A stretch of DNA of 64,000 nt from Noviherbaspirillum aridicola (lineage in GTDB: Bacteria; Pseudomonadota; Gammaproteobacteria; Burkholderiales; Burkholderiaceae_D): contig NZ_BPMK01000019.1 in assembly GCF_019656455.1 (NCBI RefSeq), forward strand, positions 1 through 64,000, in the 5' to 3' direction. A program made the position numbers and the translations under genes. Below are positions 53,081-60,050 of the stretch, one piece after another. The first letter of the stretch is position 1. Each line of letters starts with the position of its first letter. The notes under the pieces are model-generated. The model saw only the letters and a list, made by a program, of their open reading frames with translations, made no database searches and was not told the origin of the DNA.

Positions 53081-55063
53081 CTACTCCTTCCGCGCACTCG
53101 TCGTAATCTGCAAGAAATCCACCCGCACCCTGTCCGCGCCCTTGCCGGCCTTCATCTGCTTCAACTGCCGCTCCAGGGCGGCGAGGTAATCCGCTCCTTT
53201 TTCGCTCTCCTTGCGCATGCCGTCGAACAGCGGCGATGGCGTGACGAGGAGCACGATGAGGTCGGTGCCGAATGGCGCGCCGATCACCCAGTTGCCGAGC
53301 GTGCCGAGCGCGGCCTCGTGATTCGGGGGTGCCTGGTTCGCCCGCAGGCGGGGACCCGGCAGCAGATGCACCACGCTGCCGTCGAATGAAAAATAATCGA
53401 CGTTGACGTAGCTCTCATAACCGGGCGTCTTCAGGTCGAGCACCAGCTTGTCGCCCTCCTGCAGCCTCGCACCGGCCGGCCGGGTCCGGATGCTCGCCGG
53501 GTCGCCGGCCTGACGGTTCTGCTTCCAGTAAGGCGCGAGCAGCGTGACGATGCCGCACTTGGCCTCGCCGATCTCCTGCACCTGCAATCGCACCTCGGCG
53601 ACACCGGCGGCGGCGAGGGTGTCCTTCAGCCGCCCCGCTCCGTAACTGGCGGGCAGCAGTCCGTCGACGGTCAGCGCATCGCCCCGGAAGGCGGGCTGCA
53701 GCGCGGCGCAGGGCACTTGCGCCAGCAGACGTTCGATGTCCGCAAGGTCGGGTTTCTTCGCCGGCGGCGCTGCGGCCGGCGCGGTGGCGACGGGCGCCTG
53801 CGCTGGCCGTGGCGACGAGGCCCACCAGTAGGCCCCGCCCGCGGACAGCAGCGCCGCGATTGCGGTGCCGCCGGCGATGGCGGCAAGCGGCCGGCCGCGG
53901 CGCTCGTGCGTGCCCATCTCGTGCAGGAACTGCTGCACGCTCGGCGTGCGCGCGTCGCGGCTGAAGGCGAGTCCGCGCCGCAGCGCGCGCCATGGACCGA
54001 GCCCCAGGCCGGGAGGGCGCCTTGGTGTCAGCGCGGCGTTGCGCGCCTGCGCCGCCGTCTGGCGCTCGAACGGGTGGCGACCGGTCAGCAGCTCATAGGC
54101 GATGCAGGCCAGCGCATAGATGTCATCGCGCGGATCCGGATCGCGATGCTCGAGCATCTCGGCGCTGGCATAGGCGGGCGTGAGGCCGCCGAGGCTGCCG
54201 GGATCGAACACCGTGGCCTCGCTGTCCTCGGTCGGCTTGTTGATCGCGCGCGCGATGCCGAAGTCGATCACCTTGACCTCGCCGCGGTCGGTGAGGATGA
54301 CGTTGGCCGGCTTGAAATCGCAGTGCACGAAGCCGCGCTCGTGCGCGTAGGCGAGCGCGCGTCCCATGCCGTCGACGATGCGCATCGCGTCGGCGAAAGG
54401 CATGCCGCGGAACTCCGGGTCGCGCAGGACCTGCGAGAGCGGCTTGCCCTGCAGGTATTCCATCGTCAGGTAAACCGTATTGCCGTCGCGGTCGAAATCA
54501 TAGACCGCGACGATGTTCGGATGCGCCAGCGTCTGTGCCTTCTTCGCTTCCCGCTGCAGCGCGATCAGCGATTTCGGATGCGCGCGGAACTGCACGTTGA
54601 GCACCTTGATCGCGATGTAGGGCTTGCGGTCGGATGCCTCGAGCTTGCGCAGGTCGAGCGCCTTGTAGACCATGCCCATGCCGCCGAAGCCGATGCACTC
54701 CTCCAGCACGAAACGGTTGTTGAGCGTGTCGCCGACGCCCTTCATCGGCTCGCTGCCGGCCCCTTCCAGCGGAAGCGGCATCGACGGCTGCGAGAATGTC
54801 GACGCGTGCCGCCCTTCTCCGCGCAGGGAGGGACTGGTGTCGCCGCCGGCCACGGCGGGGCTGGCAAGTGCCGCGCGCTGGCGCAGGGCATCGATCACGT
54901 CCGGCGCGAGCATGGTGCGGGTACGCTCCTCATTCAGGATTTCCGTCAGCTGCGCGCTTCCGGTGCGGTCGCTGGCCAGCAGCTGGTCGACCTGCGCGAG
55001 CAGCTGCTCGCGGCTGAGCCCACCGTGCTGGAAACGAAGGAGCGTATGTTCGAGGCTGGCCAT
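53081..55063 (-). CDS. Membrane Ser/Thr protein kinase with DUF4384-like tail
   Basis: This 660-aa protein has an N-terminal ~120-residue regulatory region and a eukaryotic-type kinase domain (about 125-375). Catalytic Lys lies in I-A-I-K-V-L-N, the catalytic loop is H-C-D-F-K-P-A-N (Cys in place of the usual Arg of HRD) and the metal site is V-I-D-F-G-I-A-R. Loss of the RD Arg often means no need for activation-loop phosphorylation. A membrane helix follows (about 437-455), and the last ~180 residues resemble the DUF4384-type domain found in such kinases. ATG 55063 has AAGGA close upstream; ATG 55078 is an alternative. It is divergent from the peptide genes and the only kinase here able to supply ligands for the FHA domains. 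Confidence 0.87.
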   Translation of the reverse strand: MASLEHTLLRFQHGGLSREQLLAQVDQLLASDRTGSAQLTEILNEERTRTMLAPDVIDALRQRAALASPAVAGGDTSPSLRGEGRHASTFSQPSMPLPLEGAGSEPMKGVGDTLNNRFVLEECIGFGGMGMVYKALDLRKLEASDRKPYIAIKVLNVQFRAHPKSLIALQREAKKAQTLAHPNIVAVYDFDRDGNTVYLTMEYLQGKPLSQVLRDPEFRGMPFADAMRIVDGMGRALAYAHERGFVHCDFKPANVILTDRGEVKVIDFGIARAINKPTEDSEATVFDPGSLGGLTPAYASAEMLEHRDPDPRDDIYALACIAYELLTGRHPFERQTAAQARNAALTPRRPPGLGLGPWRALRRGLAFSRDARTPSVQQFLHEMGTHERRGRPLAAIAGGTAIAALLSAGGAYWWASSPRPAQAPVATAPAAAPPAKKPDLADIERLLAQVPCAALQPAFRGDALTVDGLLPASYGAGRLKDTLAAAGVAEVRLQVQEIGEAKCGIVTLLAPYWKQNRQAGDPASIRTRPAGARLQEGDKLVLDLKTPGYESYVNVDYFSFDGSVVHLLPGPRLRANQAPPNHEAALGTLGNWVIGAPFGTDLIVLLVTPSPLFDGMRKESEKGADYLAALERQLKQMKAGKGADRVRVDFLQITTSARKE

Positions 55064-55318
55064 GGTGTCCTTATTCATCTGAATAGCGGGCAAGCACCGC
55101 CGACGGGGGTCACGCATCAAGCATGCCCGCCGCCGCGGCACGCGCGGGCACGGCTTGCGGCCCCGATGTCGGGCCGCGCCCCACAACCACGCCTCCAACC
55201 TGTCGGCCCGGTGCCGTCACCCCGTCCGGCGCGCCGGCGGCGCCCGGCACCGCGGCATTTACCGCAAACCCTTGTACGGCAGGGCCTTCCGTGGATTCCG
55301 GCGATTCGCGCCAGGCCC

Positions 55319-55369
55319 TGGCACGCTCCCTGCTGAATGGCGATCGAGTGCGAAACAAAGCGTCACTCG
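55319..55369 (+). promoter_or_regulatory. Predicted sigma-54 promoter and 5' hairpin of peptide gene 1
   Basis: TGGCACG-CTCC-CTGCT (55319-55334) matches the -24/-12 RpoN consensus TGGCACG-N4-TTGCW with one change. Counting from the -12 C puts +1 at 55345, exactly the first base of CGAGTG-N13-CACTCG (55345-55369), so the mRNA would begin with a stem-loop. The same block recurs upstream of peptide gene 2. The rest of the kinase/peptide divergent gap shows GC-rich palindromes, such as GGCGCGCC near 55240, but no gene. Confidence 0.7.
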
Positions 55370-55404
55370 ACCATCACGCCACCATTCATCAAGGAGAACC
55401 GCAA

Positions 55405-55707
55405 ATGCAAGCCCTGCTCATCAAAGACCTGTCCATCGCCGCCGACCTCGACGCGTCCGCCATGTCCGCCGTTTCCGGCGGCACCGGCTACGGCTACTGC
55501 ATGCCCGCCGCGTGCACGCCGTCCTGGCCGAAGTGGGACTACCCGATGCCCGGCAAGTCCGGCAACATCGACTTCAACGCCTCGCAGATGCTCGGCCAGA
55601 GCCAGAACACGACGGTCAACAACGGCAACAACGTCGCCTTCGCCTCGGGCATCAGCGCCAGCGTCAACCCGAGCCAGCACGGCGCCAACACCATCAACTT
55701 CGGCTGA
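55405..55707 (+). CDS. Double-glycine-leader peptide 1
   Basis: This 100-aa precursor has a 26-residue leader ending D-A-S-A-M-S-A-V-S-G-G, fitting C39-type processing, and a 74-residue core. The core opens T-G-Y-G-Y-C-M-P-A-A-C and then turns Asn/Gln-rich, ending V-N-P-S-Q-H-G-A-N-T-I-N-F-G. AAGGAG precedes the ATG. It is one of four paralogues. No enzyme for modification (lanthionine, cyclodehydration, radical SAM) is nearby, so the Cys pair may form a disulfide. The family is not one I recognise. Confidence 0.85.
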   Translation: MQALLIKDLSIAADLDASAMSAVSGGTGYGYCMPAACTPSWPKWDYPMPGKSGNIDFNASQMLGQSQNTTVNNGNNVAFASGISASVNPSQHGANTINFG

Positions 55708-55729
55708 CCGACTGCTTCACCCATCCCGC

Positions 55730-55759
55730 CGGCGCCGCCCGTTTCCACGGGCGGCGCCG
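55730..55759 (+). terminator. Intrinsic terminator after peptide 1
   Basis: CGGCGCCGCCCGT and its complement form a 13-bp stem with a TTCC loop, followed by TCTTG. It separates peptide gene 1 from the peptide 2-4 unit, which has its own promoter. Confidence 0.8.
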
Positions 55760-56129
55760 TCTTGCATTGCGCCCGCCGCGCATCCTTGCGTCGCGGGCGT
55801 TCCGCATGCTCCCTTCACCTTAGGGGCAGCGCCCGCGCGCGGCGCTGAAAAAACCCGGCCTTTTGACTCCGCACAAATCCATGTCGTCCGCCGTCGCACG
55901 CGCGCACCGTGCCGTTCGCGGCGGCCGGTGCGCGTCCCTGTCCATGCCCGCGGCGATGCTGCCGGCAAGTGTTCGGTCGCGCCACACAATCCGTAGCGGC
56001 AGCTGTTGGGCGGGAGCCGCCATGCGAAGACGCGCGCCGGATGACAGATTGCCCACCTCGGCCCTGCGGCGCATGAAAAATCCTTTCTTTTCAATGGCTT
56101 GCAGCGATTCCGGCGGCGCGGTCCCGGCC
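55760..56129. other. Spacer between peptide gene 1 and peptide operon 2-4
   Basis: This 370-bp stretch has no convincing gene: short frames here are shadows and lack RBS. An AT-richer segment (56077-56092, AAAAATCCTTTCTTTT) might be an activator or bending site for the sigma-54 promoter that follows, but I see no clear inverted repeat there. Confidence 0.5.
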
Positions 56130-56180
56130 TGGCACGGTCCCTGCTGAAAGGGGATCGAGTGCGAAACAAAGCGTCACTCG
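56130..56180 (+). promoter_or_regulatory. Predicted sigma-54 promoter and 5' hairpin of peptide operon 2-4
   Basis: TGGCACG-GTCC-CTGCT (56130-56145) repeats the promoter of peptide gene 1, and the predicted +1 (56156) again coincides with the start of the identical 25-bp hairpin CGAGTG-N13-CACTCG (56156-56180). About 50 bp are conserved between the two regions, so promoter and leader were duplicated with the gene. Confidence 0.7.
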
Positions 56181-56214
56181 CCAACCGACCCAACCACTCT
56201 CAAGGAGATTCGAC

Positions 56215-56505
56215 ATGAAAGCACTGCTGATCAAAGACCTGTCCCTCGCCTCCGAGCTCGACGACGCCGCGATGTCCGCCGTTGCCGGCGGCACCGGCTA
56301 CTGCATGCCCGTCGGCTGCTTCCCCTCGTACCCGAAGTTCGACTACCCGAAGGCCGGCGATGTCAGCTTCAACGCCTCGCAGATGCTCGGCCAGACTCAG
56401 GACACGGTGGTCAACAACGGCAACAACGTCGCCTTTTCTTCCGGCATCAGCGCGCATGTGAACCCGACGCAGCACGGCGCCAACACCATCAACTTCGCCA
56501 AGTAA
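56215..56505 (+). CDS. Double-glycine-leader peptide 2
   Basis: This 96-aa precursor has a 26-residue leader (L-A-S-E-L-D-D-A-A-M-S-A-V-A-G-G at its end) and a 70-residue core with C-M-P-V-G-C near the front. The conserved Asn-rich tail contains V-V-N-N-G-N-N-V-A-F and Q-H-G-A-N-T-I-N-F. It is closely related to peptide 1 and more distantly to peptides 3 and 4. AAGGAG is present. It is the first gene of a three-peptide unit. Confidence 0.85.
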   Translation: MKALLIKDLSLASELDDAAMSAVAGGTGYCMPVGCFPSYPKFDYPKAGDVSFNASQMLGQTQDTVVNNGNNVAFSSGISAHVNPTQHGANTINFAK

Positions 56506-56541
56506 TCCCGCTTGCCCACATCGTCCCAAAGGAGAACCGAC

Positions 56542-56823
56542 ATGAAAACCCTGATCATCGCCGACCTGTCCCTCACCACCGAACTCGATCGCGCCGAAAT
56601 GGCCGCCGTCCAGGGCGGTTACGGCAAGGAAGTCTACGCGCAGTATCTGAGCTCGATGCCGAAGGCGCCCGAGAAGCCGGCCATCAGCTTCGACGCAATG
56701 CAGTCGCTCGGCCAGGCGCAGAACACCATGGTCAACAACGGCAACAACGCGGCTTTCGTATGCGGCATCACCAGCAGCGTCAACCCGAGCCAGCACGGCG
56801 CCAACACCATCAACTTCGGCTGA
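56542..56823 (+). CDS. Double-glycine-leader peptide 3
   Basis: This 93-aa precursor has a 26-residue leader ending A-E-M-A-A-V-Q-G-G. The core lacks the C-M-P-x-x-C motif of the first two and carries a single Cys (F-V-C-G-I-T). It keeps the M-V-N-N-G-N-N-A-A-F and S-Q-H-G-A-N-T-I-N-F-G segments. AAAGGAGA precedes ATG 56542; a TTG 10 codons upstream is unlikely. It lies 36 bp after peptide 2 and is presumably on the same mRNA. Confidence 0.82.
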   Translation: MKTLIIADLSLTTELDRAEMAAVQGGYGKEVYAQYLSSMPKAPEKPAISFDAMQSLGQAQNTMVNNGNNAAFVCGITSSVNPSQHGANTINFG

Positions 56824-56860
56824 TCGGCGCGCGCCGAGGACCACCACTAGGAGAACCATC

Positions 56861-57124
56861 ATGGCAAACATCGCTATCCACGACCTGCAGGCTTCCCGCG
56901 AACTGGGTGACAGGGAAATGTCGACGGTAAAGGGCGGCAACAGCTGGCTCGCCGGCCTCGGCCCCGTCGCCAACGTCAATATCGGCATCGACCAGAACAT
57001 CGCGCAGATGCAGAACGTCCAGGTGAACGCGCTCAACAACGTCGGCGTCATCGGCGCGGGCTTCGGACCGCTCAGGCTCGACGTCAGCCCGGCTCAGTGG
57101 GCGGGCGCCGCCATCGCGCTGTAA
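56861..57124 (+). CDS. Double-glycine-leader peptide 4
   Basis: This 87-aa precursor is the most diverged member. It keeps the 26-residue leader length, ending R-E-M-S-T-V-K-G-G. Its 61-residue core has no Cys and retains Q-M-Q-N-V-Q-V-N-A-L-N-N-V in the same place as the V-N-N-G-N-N segment of the others. TAGGAG precedes the ATG. A good intrinsic terminator follows, ending the unit. Confidence 0.8.
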   Translation: MANIAIHDLQASRELGDREMSTVKGGNSWLAGLGPVANVNIGIDQNIAQMQNVQVNALNNVGVIGAGFGPLRLDVSPAQWAGAAIAL

Positions 57125-57144
57125 GCAACGATTGTCTCCCCCTT

Positions 57145-57182
57145 GCCCTCTTTTCCGCCGTGCGCGGAGGGAGGGCTTTTTT
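57145..57182 (+). terminator. Intrinsic terminator of the peptide operon
   Basis: A hairpin with arms 57145-57158 and 57164-57176 (G-C-C-C-T-C side pairing with G-A-G-G-G-C, one bulged T) is followed by six T residues. Confidence 0.75.
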
Positions 57183-57339
57183 GCTGCCGGCGCAGGCTGG
57201 CCTGTTCATCATTGCGTCATCCGGACGCGGCTCATGGCGCGCCGCCTGGCTCATCCATTCCCGGCTTCACCGCGTGGCGCCGCGAGTTCTTCCAGACGTG
57301 TGGCGAGCGCGCCGCGCTCCGCCGATGATCTGACGAACG

Positions 57340-59832
57340 TCAGGCAGAGGCCGATGTGTTCGCGCGCCGCCTGGAACTGCCCGTCGTCGTCCACCCGCGC
57401 GAGGACATCGATCGCCGCGCCGGCCAGAACGCCTCGTTGCGGCGATGGTGGCCGATCAGGCCGGTCAGCGCTTCCACCGCGGCGGGCGACGCGTCCCCCA
57501 GCACACCCACGATCGCCTCCGCGGCAGCACGCGCGAGCTTCATGGACGTGCCCTGATCTCCGCCGATGCGCGCGGGCAGCCCTTCCCTGCCCGCTGCAAG
57601 CAGCACCGCCCCGGGCCGGGTCAGGCGACGCACGATGCCGGCAGTCTCCTCGATCGCGGCATCCCTGTCGCTGGCGAAGCGGGCCGCCACCAGCAGCGTC
57701 CCGATGCATGCGGCGGCGTTCTCGTCGTCCACGGAGCGAAGGACCTCCGCCGCCTTCCTGAACAGTGTGTCGTTCCGCCCGGCCGACAGCTTGCGGGCCG
57801 GTGTCAGAATCCTGACAAGTCTTTCCGCCACGTCCCGGTCGGGTACTGCCCGCGACAGCAAATCGAGCGCGTCTTCCATCGCCGTGATCGCACGGCGCTC
57901 CGGCATCCCCTCGCGTGAATTGCCGAGTACGGCGGCAAGGGTGGCCAGCCTGTTGTGCTCATCCGAAAACTCCCCGGCCCTTGCCAGCGCGACCTCGATG
58001 AATCGCCTGCCGCCGCTGCCGCCGGCCGAAGAGGCATATTTCATGAGCGCATCCAGGCATGCGAGCCGCCCTTGCTCGCTCAGGCCCACGCGCCAGGCGG
58101 CGTCGAGCGCGGTTTCGAAGGCTTTGCCGCGAACGCCGCGCGGCAGGCCAGGCAGCACCCGCGTCACCGATACGAACCGCGCCGTCGCGGTGGCTTCGTC
58201 CTTGCCCATGAATGCAAGATCCAGCGCATCCGAAAAGCTAGTCAGTGCGCGGCGCTCATCGAGCAGCGATGCGCCGTGCTGCAGCACCTGCCGGATGGCC
58301 TCCAGCCGCTCCGCGTCGCCGGCGAGCCTCGACGCCTCGTCGAGCGCATGCGCGACGAACGCGGCGTGACCGCTCGCGCGGCGGGAGACGCACTTCATGA
58401 TGGACCGCAGGCACGCGGCTTTCCCGCTTTCACTCAGGCCCGAACCCCAGGCGCGGTCAAGCGCCACCGTGAACGCGTCGCCGCGGACATCGTCGGGCAG
58501 CCCCGCGAGCACAGGCGCCAGGGATTTGAATCGCGCCGTCGCCTTGTCCTCGTCGTCGCCGCCCAGGGAAAGATCGAGCGCGCGCGACAGCATGTCGAGC
58601 GCCTCGTCGCGGCCCAGCTGGCGTGCCGCATGGCGCATCACATGCCGCAGGCCCTCCAGCTCGTTTGCCGTGTCGGCGAATTGCCCGACGCGGGCCAGGA
58701 TCTGCACGGGGAAGTCCTCGCCGATCTCCGCGTGAGATCCGTGATAGGCGCTCATCAGGCTTGACAGCGCCCTGGCCCTGACCGGCTCCGACTGCGCGTA
58801 TTGCCAGACGCGGTCCACCGCGTTTTCCAGCGATGCTTTCCTGACTTCTTCCGGCAATTGCCCGAAGGTTCGCATCACCTCGCCCAGGCCTCGCAGTGCG
58901 TCCTCTTCATGGCGGTCGACGATGACCAGCTCGATGGCGTCCAGGAACAGGGCCGTGCGGTCCGCAACGGGAAGGGATGCGCAACAGTGCAAGGCGTGCA
59001 CCGCCAGCTGACGGCGCTCATGGCCCTGGAGCGGAGGTGCTTGTCGGGCTTCCTCGAAAATGCGCTGCGCGGCCGGCGCCCTGTCGTCCGCCGGTTGGCT
59101 CTCGATCATCAGGGCCTTGTGCATCAGCATGCAGGTCTTGCGGAGCATCTCGTCCAGCCGCGGCTGGTGGACGGCATGCTGAAGGACGGGTGCGAGGATC
59201 TCCGGTGGCATGCTCGCGAAATGCGCGGCGATTCTTCGGAATCCCGCAATACGTTCCTGCGGCCTGGGAGCGTCGAGCACGCAGTCGACAAGATCGTTCA
59301 GCATGGCCGGCCGGGGATCGTGCGCGACGCCCCCGTCCGCGTCCGGCCTCGCGGGCGCCTGCATGATGCGGGGCGCCAGGACGTCCAGCAGTTCCATCAG
59401 GCCATCCCCGCGCAGCCGGGGAGAGGGCTGCTTCATTGCAGCGAGTATCTGCCCGAGCCGGGCCGCCAGCTCGGCGGGCCGGGCCGAAGCGAGGCTGTGC
59501 GCCTGGTGAAGCAGCTTGCCCGCCTTGACCTCATGTCCGGCCATCTCTTGCACGAGCGCGTGCATATGCCGCGACGTGAGCATGGGACTGAGCAGTTGCT
59601 TTCTATCCTCGGACACGCTTGTGAAGATTTCCTTGAGCACGACGTTCGGCAGCTGCTGCAGCGAGTGTTGCCGCCGCCTCGCGTAGAGCGGCAGGTCCGA
59701 CCTGCGGGTGACGGGCGCCGGCGGCGGCGACGTCTCCGGTTGTGCCCGCACCTCGTGGGCGCGCACGGGCGACGGCTGGACGGTCGGCTGCTGAACGGGC
59801 GAAGGCGAACGCGAAGCGATGGGAGTAACCAT
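57340..59832 (-). CDS. F-box-like helical-repeat protein A, frameshifted at the 3' end
   Basis: The open frame is 830 aa. Residues 1-45 are Pro/Ser-rich and disordered. An F-box-like segment (S-L-Q-Q-L-P-N-V-V-L-K-E-I-F) lies at about 57-105, and alpha-helical repeats of about 118 residues fill the rest, two of them starting A-L-D-L-S-L-G-G and A-L-D-L-A-F-M-G. The last ~25 residues (after H-H-R-R-N-E-A) are unlike the paralogues. The neighbouring frame continues with V-L-A-G-A-A-I-D-V-L, matching protein C, down to 57251. One missing base near 57430 explains this. An F-box/helical-repeat layout resembles host-targeted effectors; no such role is shown. Confidence 0.75.
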   Translation of the reverse strand: MVTPIASRSPSPVQQPTVQPSPVRAHEVRAQPETSPPPAPVTRRSDLPLYARRRQHSLQQLPNVVLKEIFTSVSEDRKQLLSPMLTSRHMHALVQEMAGHEVKAGKLLHQAHSLASARPAELAARLGQILAAMKQPSPRLRGDGLMELLDVLAPRIMQAPARPDADGGVAHDPRPAMLNDLVDCVLDAPRPQERIAGFRRIAAHFASMPPEILAPVLQHAVHQPRLDEMLRKTCMLMHKALMIESQPADDRAPAAQRIFEEARQAPPLQGHERRQLAVHALHCCASLPVADRTALFLDAIELVIVDRHEEDALRGLGEVMRTFGQLPEEVRKASLENAVDRVWQYAQSEPVRARALSSLMSAYHGSHAEIGEDFPVQILARVGQFADTANELEGLRHVMRHAARQLGRDEALDMLSRALDLSLGGDDEDKATARFKSLAPVLAGLPDDVRGDAFTVALDRAWGSGLSESGKAACLRSIMKCVSRRASGHAAFVAHALDEASRLAGDAERLEAIRQVLQHGASLLDERRALTSFSDALDLAFMGKDEATATARFVSVTRVLPGLPRGVRGKAFETALDAAWRVGLSEQGRLACLDALMKYASSAGGSGGRRFIEVALARAGEFSDEHNRLATLAAVLGNSREGMPERRAITAMEDALDLLSRAVPDRDVAERLVRILTPARKLSAGRNDTLFRKAAEVLRSVDDENAAACIGTLLVAARFASDRDAAIEETAGIVRRLTRPGAVLLAAGREGLPARIGGDQGTSMKLARAAAEAIVGVLGDASPAAVEALTGLIGHHRRNEAFWPARRSMSSRGWTTTGSSRRRANTSASA

Positions 59833-60050
59833 GATCGTTGTCTGTAATGAGGATGACCGGCATCTGTCGGCAGCCCTCGCATTTCGGTTCCGCCCATCGT
59901 TGCTTCATCGCCGCTTGCCCGCGTCCGACGAACCGCCCGGCCGGCGGTCGGCCGTGCCCGTCACCCTGGCAGAAGCGCTTCGGGCGGCCCCGAAGGGTCG
60001 CTGCCGTAGGCTTTCTTCCTGTCCGATCGCCCTGCGCGGAGGGAGGCTTC

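Noticed and set aside
53717-55336. 539-codon plus-strand frame antisense to the Ser/Thr kinase
   Set aside because: Arg/His/Gly-rich shadow; the kinase domain on the other strand is unmistakable.
43320-57250. Type VI secretion cluster, suggested by FHA plus Ser/Thr kinase genes
   Set aside because: No Hcp, VgrG, ClpV, TssB/C or IcmF-like gene is present; the secretion genes are of HlyD/TolC type.
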